Both the position numbers and the translations under genes were made by a program. Below, in pieces: positions 36,701 through 47,900 of a stretch of 64,000 nucleotides of DNA (position 1 is its first letter; each line of letters begins with the position of its first letter). Source of the DNA: Oscheius onirici (Eukaryota; Nematoda; Chromadorea; Rhabditida; Rhabditidae); contig OW051472.1 of NCBI GenBank assembly GCA_932521025.1, positions 4,650,001-4,714,000 on the forward strand, given 5' to 3'. Below the pieces are notes generated by a model. It saw only the letters and a program-made list of their open reading frames with translations, ran no database searches and was not told the DNA's origin.

Positions 36701-39700
36701 GCGAGAGTGGTTGTTCCAGAGGTTGTGGTCTAGGATAGGAAATAAGAGCTGTAGAAGTCTCTTTTACCTGAACTGTTGAAGGAACCGGGATTGTTCCGTT
36801 TCCAAGAATAGTCAAAATCTGCTGAACCACTGTACTTGTATCGCTCACATCTCCCCAAGGAATAGCTGACCCGAGTGAGGCCAAAGCTCCCAGTCCCGTT
36901 ACGTCGGTCAGTCCAATCCCAACAACAATCATCTGACCTTCAGAACGAAGGTATGCCCCTGCCTGACTGCTTTTCTGATCCACGACTTCGCTGGCCGTGA
37001 AAAGAATAGTCTTTTGGATTCCGTACAGCGGATCCGGTTGAATGGAAGTTGCTTGATGCAGAGATTTTCCCAGATCCACAGAATTAGTCGTCTGTTTTAT
37101 ATGCGATACAAGTATCTGCATGGCAGTGTGGTCATCCTTGTTGAGATCATTGTAGTTGACAATTTGAGAAAGGACATTTGAATATGAGGATAAAGCGACT
37201 CTCTCGAAATGAGTCCAATTCCTGATGAGACTGCTGACAACTGTCTTCTGACTTCCAAAAGCAAAGTCACTGATGTCGTTGCCAGCATCAACCAGGATCA
37301 AAATGTTGGACAGAGCTGGGTAGCAGTCAGAACAACCTTCTGGTTTCAGAGCTGAAGGCGTATTTCTTTAAGGCGTTTAGGTTCAATAACTTACTGGTAG
37401 TGGATACGGTAGTAGTTGTACCCGCTGTGGAAGTTACTGTAGCACTGGTCGATGCAGAAGAAGTAGAAGCTAAAAGAACGATTACTACTGGATTCTAAGA
37501 ACACCTACTGATCACTCCGGCAGTCGGAACGGTAGCAATTGGCGGCTTGGGGTTACAGACAGCCGAATTGATCCAACTGGTCAGTTGTTCGTCCAGTGCT
37601 TGACCAGTGATTACGTTTCCTGTCAAGAGCCCGAGAACGTTGGAATCGGAAGATCCTAGTCCCACTGACACCACATTTACTCCAAGTTGGACGACAGTGT
37701 CAATCGTCGAGACTACGTCTTGGTAATCAGAAGAGAATGTGAAGAGTACAGCGACCAAGGGAGCGTAGCCTCTTCGGTCATAGAGATCGGATTGGAGTTC
37801 ATGGAAAAGACTGGAAAGGGTCGGGTGAGTACAGAACAGCATGAGCTCACTTGTTAATGCTGACCGCTCCTCCAAAATAGTCATGACCCATGTTATGTAA
37901 GGCTTGCTGAAGCTCTCCTCTGTCGTGATATCTCCAAGAATCTTGGTCAGAGACGGCAATTAAAGCATCTCCTACAATGATTGCTGCTTCAGTATTCTCC
38001 GAATCCACTATCCAATTGGAAATCAGTCTGTCTGCTACGTACCAGACGGACTGATTGAAAGTGTCTGCGTTGGAATTGACTCCGGAGCTGTCAAAGAGGA
38101 AGACCACGTCCGGATTACAAGCAAAGGGAGGCGGGGCTGTAGTGGTCATGAGAGTAGATGAACTGGGAAGACTGGTTGTCGTTGGAGCTGCTGTGGTTGT
38201 TGGGGCTGAACTACACAAAACGTCTGAAATATCCAGGGCAATATCGGCAGAGACAGAAAAGTCGGGAGAGTAGAAGGTGAAATCCAGACCAGATGAGAGC
38301 TAAAACGAGGGAAGTCACAGTCACGGAGGTTCATACCTTTCCAAGATGGCCACTCGTATTTGGACCGACGGCCAGTGTGATAACCGTTCCTCCATTCTGC
38401 TTGAGCTGTTTAGCCGAGTCGATGGCCTGGTTGATGTCGTCAGCGTTGCTAAAAAAATTGGTTACTTTGAATCGAACAATGAGATAGAAGTCCCTTTGGT
38501 TCTCAACAAGAAACACTCACTCAGAAGCAGAGATCAGAACTGTAGCAGCCCCTGGTCTTGCCTTCACGCTGGTAGTTTTCAGAAGAGCCGAATGAACATT
38601 CGGTCCGGCACTCGGCTTGTACTGCAGATTGTTCTGTACGAGAGTCGCCAATTCCGATTGGGACTGGACCAAAAAGTCACCACCCAGGTCGTTGAAAGTC
38701 CGATTGGCAAAAGAGTACGAAGCGACAGAGATGTGCTGAGGATTGACCTCCCATAGTGGGATGAGGAATTGCAACAGCCACGATTTTAGCTAAACATAGT
38801 TATTGTTTGACACAGTAGGATGTACCTTATTGAAAGAGTCCAGACTACCGTAGTCATTGGACTGATCGATCAGCAGGATCACGTCTCTGGAACAGATGGC
38901 TGGAGAGGCAGTGAACAGGGTAGTGGTACTAGGAGTTGTGGTTTGACCTTTGGTGGACGACACAATAGTTGTTATATGACTCGTCGACTGACTACTGGTT
39001 ACAGTAGTGACAGTACTGGAGAGAGTGCTTCCTGTGCCAGGACTGGTTTGAGTACCGGTCGTCGTAGTGGGAGAGAAGGTGGTCGAGTTCAAGAAAGCGC
39101 CTAAAGAGTTTTGTTCGTCCCCATCTAACCCTCACCTGCCAAGCCCATCTCAATTTGGGCAGCTAGTCCCCTGGAATCGGATAGATTCGGCCAGGCTATA
39201 ACACTGGGAGTCAGAGCTCTCAGTCCGGAAACATCGGTCATGTTCATCCCAACGAGGACGACAGTTCCTCTGCTGGAAAGTTGGTCAGCATACGTCTTGG
39301 CATTGGAAACATCTTGAGGGTCAGCCGAAATAGTGAAGATGATCGTCTTTTGTGTGCCGAACTTTGGCAAAGGGTTAAAGTTTTGCAGACAATGTTGGAA
39401 GGCACTGGTCAAGGAGGGAGGGTTCTGTAGCTGTGGAACAGCTGAGACAATCTTATGATACTCGGACATGGTGGTCAAGTCGCCGAAACTGTAATTTTTT
39501 TTAATCAAATTTGGTCAGAAACAGATAAACTAACTCAATCAGAGCAGAGAAATGAGTACGGTCGTCGAAACCAAGAATAGCTAGTCTCTCTGCATGAGAC
39601 CAGTTTCCGGTCAAGGGCCCGTTGACAAAAGATTTGAGAAGGTCGAGCTGCAAATAAAATTGATTGCAAATTCCGATAACAGAATCTTACATTTCCTCCC

Positions 39701-42700
39701 TTCATCGGCGAGCTTGTATCCATGGCAATCAGAACATTGGCCGCGTCTGGATAACAGTCGGGACAGTTTTGTGGAGTGACAGTTGTTCCCATAGTGGTTA
39801 CGGTAGTTGTAGTTGTCGGTACTGTAGTTGTTACAGTGCTGGGGATAGAGGTGGTGGGAAGAGGAGCAGATGTACTGGGAGAACAGAGAAGAGAGTTTAT
39901 CTGAAAGAGGCACTTACAGACAAATAAAGAAACGTACCTTCAAGATCAAATCACTACCGTAATCCAGACCAGTAATGACATTTCCAGTCAAGAGGCTCAG
40001 ATAGTCGTTCCTGCTGCCCATTCCAACAACGATCAGATTTCCCAAAGAACCAAGGCTGTTACGAGCAGAAATCACATCTTTCTCATTTGCGGAATAAGCG
40101 AACAGGATGGTAGTTGGACTTCGTAGAGTCCTTCTGTTCTCAATAGAGCTAGCCAGAAAAGAGAGGGAACTGAAGCTTTTTTTCCCAGAGACTGGAAAAC
40201 CTACGCTGTAATATTCGGCTGTCCGAATCTGTTCCAATAACCGTTAAATCCATGAACGACTGTTTGAAAATCGGATGGTGAATGGTAGGCGTAGTCATTT
40301 TCCCCGATGATTCCACCAAAGGAAGACGTGTAGACAACTATTTCTGTCTCAAGGGCGCTTGGAGAAATGAGCCAGGAAAAGGCGAGTTGGTCACCGACAA
40401 AGGACAGTTGCTAAACAGGGAATGTCGAGAGACAGATGGATACTCACTCTTTGGTACTCTTCCTGACTGGACACGTCCAAAGAAGTGTCTACAACAATGG
40501 CAATATCCGGATGACAAGGGAAATCTGTTCCTCCAAATGTGGTCGTGGTTGTTCCAGCAGTTGTTGTGGTTCCCTCAGAAGTAGTTCTACTACCTCCTTG
40601 GATCAAATCCGTTATTTGTGTCGCTTGATCAGCTGATGGCGCGAAACCGTCGGTTCCGAATGTGTAATCAGGCCCAGAGGAGAGCTGAAGCCGTGAATAG
40701 GCAGAAAATGATCGGCTTCCACATTTTAGAGCCATCGCGGGACACGTCTAGCCTTTTCTTCAAAATGTCCCGCTTTTTTGCAGTCTTTCTTATTTTCCTA
40801 TCAGTTTTTCATCTTTTACTGGCTAATGTGAGTTCATTTGTCTGTTCTCTAAACCCCTGAAACTTCTCTTCAAAATACTTATTTTTTCAGCAATTCAACT
40901 TGGACCAGCAGAATGCCTGTCAACAGCGCTGCCTAAATCGTCCCAACATGGAAGAGGCTGTTTCATGTGTCATCAAATGTCTTTATCGCTATCAATAACT
41001 TTTCTTTTTTTACGGAAGTTAAAACACTTTCTATTTTAAAGTCAATTAACTTTAACTGGCAATAACAAAGGTAGTGAAGACCCGAATAAGTTTTTTTTTT
41101 GTGTTTTGTTTTGGAAAATACTTTCTTAGCAAAAGCAATTAAATAAGTTTTGGGATACAATAATTAGGGGAGCATTGCTCCAGTTTGTGTAGATCTTCTT
41201 TGGTAACTTTTAGTCGGACAAAAGTTGCTGGGGCGGAAAGAACCAAAGGACAATTTTTTCTGACTTTGCAAAAGAAGGGGAATCTCTACATCTAGTCCTG
41301 ATAAGAGCGTTGCTAATTTGTTAGATAAATTCGACCTGTAAAGTTCTACAAAGGTACAAGGTACAGAAACAAAGCAAAAGATGTTGTATCATTAACTCAC
41401 GATTCCCAATATTTCCTGATCCAGGCCACCAAGCGCCAAAGTTATAATGTCGACTCCTTGCTTTTTGAGTTGCTCGGACAATGGGACTGCTGTCTCAAGA
41501 TCGGGAAGGTCGGCAGACGAACTGATGCACAAGACCAGGCGATGCACTCCATCTCTTCCGGCTAGATTCAGAGTTGACTTCATCGCTCTTAAAATTTCTT
41601 CGTTTAAAGTTTAGCACGAAAAACTACTTCGTGAGACTGGGAGCACGTCTTCCACTATAGACACTGTTCAAGATCGATTTAGTTAGTTCACCAACAGAAT
41701 TGGCATCGAAATCCATGAGAACATTGAACTCATACTGAAAAATTCATTATCCATCCTATTTTCTGAATGTACCTGTGCAAATTGAACAGGGGCAGCTTCC
41801 CAGCGGTCCGGATTGACCGGCCACATTGGGCAAAGCTTCGCTCCCAACCAGTTGCTAATCTGAATGACAATGTGAACTTTTACTCCATCTCTCACCTGAT
41901 TATAGTTGGAGGCATTTCCTACAGCAGTAGAGTCGTCAATGAGAATTACTACGTCTCTTGCCCCTGGACGAGGAGAAGGTGTGGTCACAGGAACACAAGC
42001 TTGGGTAGTTGGAGGAGTAGATGGTGTACTCACTGCTCTGGTAGTCAAGGTAGATTGACTTGTACTCATTACTGTAGTCGGCTGGGTAGTAATGATTTTA
42101 GTTGACGGAATAGATCCAATGGTACTAGTGACTGGACTCTGAGTACTAGTCCCACTTCCACTCGAACTGGTTACGGTAGTTTGAGTAGACGAATGACTGG
42201 TACGCTGACTGGTAGAGAAAGACTGAGTAGATCCGCTGCTCGATTGAGTTGCAGTACTTGAGAATGTGGTATCTCGACTAGAAGAGGCAGTACTTTGACT
42301 TGTCGCCTGAGAAATGGTACTACCAGATGAGGAGGTGCTGATTGGGGTTGTCGATTGGGTGGTCGGAGAAGAAGGCAACGTCGATGAGTGTCTTGAAGGA
42401 CTGGTTGAAGGACTAGTCGAATCAGTGGTAGATATAGTACTACGAGAAGTTGGATTTGTTCCCTGATTGGTAGTTTGACTAGTAATCTGGCTTGTACTCT
42501 GTGTTACGACAGTAGTAGAAGACGAACTGATAGTTTGTGCAGTCGATTGACTGGTAGGAGAAGTGCCCATAGTCGAGCTGCTTCCTTTGGTTACTGTATT
42601 CTGAGTCGTATGGGAAGTGGATTGGACAGTCGAAGGGCTAGAAGACATGGTAGAGTGTAGTGAAGTGGAGCTGGGTCCTTGAGTTACGGTAGTCTGTGCA

Positions 42701-43908
42701 GAATGGTTGGTCGGCGGACTACTTGTTTGGGTACTCGATGGTTCGGTTGAATGTCCAGTAGAGATAGTTGTTTTTGGGGTTACTGTGCTTTGAGAAGTCG
42801 AGGGAGATGAACTTGTAGAAGAGAGTCCCGGACTTGTCGTCTGTGCCGTAGACGGTGAGACACTGGTACTGGGAATAGAACTGGTAGTCCCGACAGGCGG
42901 ATGAGTTGATGGGGAGGAACTGGACGAGGTAGTGGGGGTAGACGGTCGGCTGCTAGAAGATGTGGCTCCTTCCGTCGGACAAGCCGTTACAGTAGGACAG
43001 ACACACTGACTAGCTGTTGTGCTAGCTGCCGTGTTCTGGATCGTTGTGAGACCCAATGTTGTGGCGCCATTTGGTGGATTAGTAGTCGGCTGACCGATCG
43101 GAGCCTGATACACGCTGATCTGGTTGCACATCTGCTGTTGAGAGCTGCTAGCCGTGTTCGGAGAGACGTGATACAGATTCAGATCATCGCCTTCCAGAAG
43201 ATCGTTGACCACGTTCTGGTTGCTTGGAGCATCTTGTGTCGTGTAGGCCATTCCGACCACAGCCATCACTCCGCCACTGCTCGATTGAGACAAGCCCAGG
43301 ACGGTTATGTACGGATCTGTATTGGTCTGCGCATCCAGAAAGGCAGCTTTTCCAGTCCCAGATGTTAGAGAGGCTCTGACCTTGATGAAAAGTGAAAAAA
43401 AAGAATGCGAGCTACCTGATCTTCTACTACACTGGCTGCATTCATATAGTTATTAAGCACATCGTCCCAAGTCAACTTGGTCGATTCGACCGTGGCATAG
43501 TAGGGAGCAGCAGACACGATAGGACAAGCTAAAAATGAGCATAGTTTGGGTTAAGCTTATTATAAATAAGAAAAAGGATAAAATATAATAAAAATACCTA
43601 CTTGTTGATTTTGTATGACTTTTGGAGACGCCAATGCCGAGCATGATTGATCCAGCAATCATGAAGGCCAGTCCAAGCAGAAAGAGTAAAATTATCACGA
43701 TGGTCAATCTGAACTGATTCTTTTTTTATCATTAACTAACCCACATTTTGTTGCTCAGCCATTGCGGTCTCTTCTCTCTAACGAATCGATCAAACCGATC
43801 CTCCAAAATATCTCTGGCAGCGGCGTCAATCTGTTCAGTGGTCATGTATCCTGTAGCTGCTGTACCACCTCCTCCGCCTTCATCGTAGTCACCCCAGTAG
43901 GGCGACAT
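27739..43908 (-). CDS. Giant type II membrane mucin-like protein with ~18 vWA domains
   Basis: One gene, roughly 4,400 residues. N-terminus: cytosolic MSPYWGDYDEGGGGG, then one helix (TIVIILLFLLGLAFMIAGSI) with no signal peptide, so type II; a ~140-residue ectodomain; a ~350-residue Ser/Thr mucin-like stretch (42010-43060); then vWA domains to the C-terminus. Subtypes: A (CPNDLILLLDDST ... LLPLASGSGYSF), B (EGCPDCYPPMANLLLMIDNS ... NWTHFERVAL) and C (PDVxFLFDS ... VGLGSSD ... LLTGN). Order from the N-terminus: A C B, A C B, A C B, A B, six A, and a terminal B-like domain. Thr-rich linkers separate them. Every junction I followed keeps frame, including the 716-nt intron 40685-41400 that joins LDQEILGI to LSSGPDYTF. 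Most MIDAS sites keep only DxS; the last has full DxSxS (DVSSS). Role unknown; surface coat or adhesion is inference. Confidence 0.8.
28720..32870 (-). repeat. Tandem array of six type-A vWA modules
   Basis: Modules at about 32860-32320, 32110-31560, 31475-30850, 30740-30190, 30040-29450 and 29335-28720. The first five are the most alike: each repeats LLLDDST/LLLDSS, LKNWT, YDNKxFxDxNGGSFL, YQYxxxKN, ALQKA, ATLLISAS and GSGYSFS with the same introns in similar places, so they look like recent tandem duplications of one exon set. The sixth (28720-29335) is more diverged. Confidence 0.85.
40765..40998 (+). CDS. Small secreted Cys protein nested antisense in the vWA gene intron
   Basis: Two exons: 40765-40828 (signal peptide MSRFFAVFLIFLSVFHLLLA) and one starting after TTTTTTCAG at 40891, to 40998; total about 57 residues. 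The mature part is about 35 residues with four Cys in a twin CxxxC arrangement (CQQRC, 11 residues, CVIKC), which fits an alpha-helical hairpin held by two disulfides. It lies wholly inside the 716-nt intron of the minus-strand vWA gene. The intron has clean GT-AG ends and the frame ends in TAA. Function unknown: peptide hormone, antimicrobial or structural peptide are all possible; I see nothing that decides. Confidence 0.6.
42010..43060 (-). other. Mucin-like Ser/Thr stretch of the vWA gene
   Basis: About 350 residues, over half Ser/Thr with Gln, Pro and Gly: runs such as SSTSSSPSTSQST, TVTKGSSSTMGTS and TQTTVTSSSG. It is an uninterrupted exon part between the N-terminal ectodomain and the first vWA domain, and an expected site of dense O-glycosylation. 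The DNA is a degenerate AC/TC-rich repeat and is prone to length change. Confidence 0.85.
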
Positions 43909-44962
43909 TTTTCGCCTAAGTTTTTGTCGTCACTGGAATTCGGAGAGAGCCTGCCCCACTCTTTCTTTTTGCGCCCGGTAGCCCGTGGGTGTGTTGAAGG
44001 ACTCTGATAAGGAGAGGGCTTGCCAGAAGGGATTAGCAAAGGACGTCAGGGAAGAGGGAGGAAGAACAATAGAAAGAGGTGTGGCTGGCTTCTAATCGGG
44101 CTTTGGGTTTAAAAAAAGGATGCAAGACGAGTTTTTTCTGGGCTTTAGCACATGACATCTGAACGTTTGCCTTCAACAGTTTTTGTGTGTTCCAAAGTGT
44201 TCTATTGTGATCGTTGTCTGCAGTGGAAAATCCTCAGCTTAAAATAAGGTTCTTTGAGGGTCCCCGTCGAAACAGTACCCGCAGATTGTATCACTGTAAG
44301 AACTGTGAGACTCAGTATCAATCAGCAAGTACAACAGTCTAAACTGCTGTTTTGAAATGTTCATGCGTTCTTCTACTCAAAGTTTACCATGGTCATTATG
44401 AGGAGAAAACCCTTGAAAGGAGAGAATAGAAAATGCACGATGACAAAAATGTAAGAAGACAAGAAAACGGAAGCAGTTAGCAGTCAGCTAATCCTGGCTT
44501 CCCAAATAATCACTATCGATAGTTAGAGCGGATTGAGGCCTGTTATCAGGACGACACGCAGTCGGCAGGCGTGTAGCTGCCCAGTAGCTGCTTCTTTATG
44601 GGGGCTCGTAAAATAACACCCAGGACTTTTCTAAGAAAATGTTAGAACAACTGATTTGTTCCATTACGTTTCACTTACTGTGTAACCCAATGCGTACCTT
44701 TAATCGTCAGTAGCTCAATTTTTCCAGTTTCCGAAGAGAACTGTTTTCAGCCAGTTATTGAAATCTGAAAAAGGCTTGTCGCGGCAAAGACTATTTTTTT
44801 GGACTTCTGTAGTCTCACTAAAAATGCTCTTTCCCAAAGTGTTCTAGTTCATTTACGACTGTGACTCATTAACCAGTGATAACAGATCAGTTTTTACGTG
44901 GAATTTATTCACAGGGATTGACAAACTATGTACATTCGGATACTAAAACATGATATCTACAG
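43909..44962. other. Intergenic, no gene supported
   Basis: 5' region of the vWA gene (-) and 3' region of the short-chain dehydrogenase gene (-). No family-supported frame; an inverted or tandem repeat is not obvious. Confidence 0.5.
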
Positions 44963-47900
44963 TTAGTGCTTCTTGGCGAACTGGTCCTTGAGTCCGCGCT
45001 TGTAAACGGAATAGAAGTAGAGATTCGGCCAGGCCCAGCGAAGGAAGACACCGAGACGATGGAAGAGCGGTGCCATGAGCAGATCTGTTTCTCTATTGGC
45101 AGCAGCTTGAAGGATCCAGGCAGAGGCTTCTTCGGCAGAGAGTCCCTGAAAGATGAATATTTAGAACAGATTGACTCCAATGGATTTTACCGAAAACCTT
45201 TGTTTGTTGCATGTGGGTTACACTATGCACAGCCAAGGGAGCCGAACTACCAGATACTTTGATTTGTGTCTGCGCATAAACTATTTATACAGGTGCTGAG
45301 TTCGAGCATCAATAACAGGGTGGCCAGAAAATACGGTAACAGCAGGCGGCGCGCAAGTTTTGCATTTTTTGAGTTTTTTCTCAAAGCATTTCTACTTTTT
45401 CTTTTTTGTATTTAGTTTTCCACTTATTTTTGTATAAATTTAAAGCCTAACATGTTACTTTTTTAGAATGACTAAGGCATCAGTACATCGAGGATCTATC
45501 ATCCAGTTACATCGCGAAGAACTTCAGGCGTGTGAGATTGCTAGACGTCTTAAAGTATCAAAAAATCTCGTATCTACTTCTATTCGACGTTTCAATGAGC
45601 TGGGAACAAATGACGATTGTTTTGGACGAGGAAGACCTGCAACAGTTGTTACCAGAGCCAATATCAAGAAGGTCCGCGCTAAGATTCGATACGACCCGCA
45701 GCGTTCCCTTCGTAGTTTGTCGAAAGATATGGGCATTGAAAGAACATCGCTGCAAACTATCGTTGGAGTAAAGATGAATAAGAAAGCCTACAAACTTGGA
45801 ACAGCTCAATTCCTTTCCAACATCACAAAAATCAAGAGAAAGGACCGTTGCAAGAAGATGCTTACTCGATTTCGGAATGGAAAGCATTTGACGATTGTCT
45901 TCACAGATGAAAAAATATTTACAGTCGAAGCTGTCGTGAACAAGCAGAACAATCGAATTTACGCAAGTGAGAAGCCCACAATTGCTGTTCAAAAGACTTC
46001 TCATCCTGCTTCTGTGATGGTTTTCACCGGCATCACTTTCGACGGCAAAACTCCTCTGATCTTCGTTCCACAGGGAGTAAAAGTGAACAGCGCTAACTAT
46101 TTGGATGTTTTAAAGCAAGTATTACTTCCCTGGGCTCAAAACCACTTCGGTAATCGCCAATGGACGCTTCAACAAGACGGAGCTCCAGCTCGCAAAGCGA
46201 AGATTGTCCAAACGTGGTGTCAGCAGTCTCTCCCGTCTTTCATCTCATTCCAAGAGTGGCCCCCTTCATCCGCTGATCTCAATCCGATGGATTTCTCTGT
46301 CTGGTCTGTTCTGGAATCGAAAGCATGCAAAAAACTTCATCCAAATGTGGATTCGCTAAAGAGAGCCCTGCTCAAAGTCTGGGACGAGCTGGACGGCGCC
46401 TATCTACACGCCACCGTCAATGCATTCCCAAAACGTCTTCGAGCCTGTGACGACGCAGATGGCGGCCATTTCGAGATGTAAATGTTTCTTGTTCAAAATT
46501 TTGTTATAAACATTTCTATATATTTCAAATTTTCATAGCAATTTTTTCTTGCTTAGTTGGAGCTTGTTACCTTGTTACCGTAATTTCTGGCCACTCTGTA
46601 TAGGCAGCATGCAATTGGTGATTATATGATCATCGCTAATAAACATGCAGTTGATGCGCGGCCAAAAGTCATAATGTGTTCATTCGGTATCCGACCGACC
46701 CTGGTCTCTCTCAAATCTTCTACTTCTCTGTCAAAAAAAGTAAAGCCCGCGTTCAATGAACCATGTCCACCCATTCGAACCAACAGATAAAAGTTAGGCG
46801 AATGCCCTTGTGTGAGTCTGCCGTTTCTCTCTCATGGCGCACGCGTGCGTGCTGTAATCCCTCCAATGTCTGACTTTGTTCGGTCATTGTAAAAATCGTC
46901 TTTCAGTACTTCAAGCGACCACTCCTCCTTTTTGTTTTAGGGCCCGAACGCTCATTTTTCGCTATTCCCTACTCCTTCTATTCTACTCCAAAACCGGGTT
47001 TCTCCCTTAGAAAACTTTCAAGAGTACAGGATCCATTTTCCTTTTAGGGGTCACATGAGGTCAGCCGTTCTTTCTTCTCTTCTAATAGTCTTTGCGGAAG
47101 GTAAATTGTCTTGTTTTCGAACTGAAAACTAATTCAGCCCAATGGGGAAATATGTTCGGCTGGCAACAGCAGCCACCTCAGCCTCAGGCTTGGAATCAAC
47201 TGGCACAATCACAGGGTTGGAATCAGCAGCAGCAATGGAATCAGCCTTGGCAACAGCAGCAGCCAATAAGGCCGCAGCCTCACCAAAATCAGCTGTTTCC
47301 GAACCTGTTACAGCAGATACAAAGTGCTTTCACGTTGGCGGTAAGTTTACCATGGAACAAACTTCCCTTTTCGAGAGTGCGGGAAAATTAGATTTTATGC
47401 TTTTTATAGATCAGAACCTTTTAGACTGCGATAAAAGATTAGAACCTTTTAGACTGCGATAATTTTGATGAAACGTTTTACAGTACGACTGGATAACTAC
47501 GGTCGCTTTATGTAAAGCTTCTCCTCATTTAGCCTCCACCAACTACTCGTAGTACACCTGCTGCCACAATAACGACAACAACCACCGCAATACCGATAGA
47601 ATTAGTCCCCAATCCCGACTTGGAGCAAGCTCCTAATGGAAACTGGCCACTGCCGGATCCGGCCAGTTGGCCAGTAGGACCCGACTGGAACGATATCAGA
47701 AACGGCTGGAATGGCGAATTTGGTTGGGGAGGAAAGAATGGACACAAACCGGTGCCGCCCATGGCTAGACTAGCTCACGATGAAAGTCATTAATAAATTG
47801 TGTGCATACCTTCTTCTGGTTTTCGTCTTCGACACCGACCGGCTGGCCGTTGACGTCGAGAGCTCGAGATCCAAAGCCAGTGTTCATGTAGCCGGCACTG

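Noticed and set aside
41290-41400. End of a separate N-terminal mucin gene
   Set aside because: An alternative acceptor gives an in-frame stop after INFTGRIYLTN, but the phase-0 match to the homologous junctions of vWA4 and vWA7 supports one continuous gene; kept as a refuting alternative.
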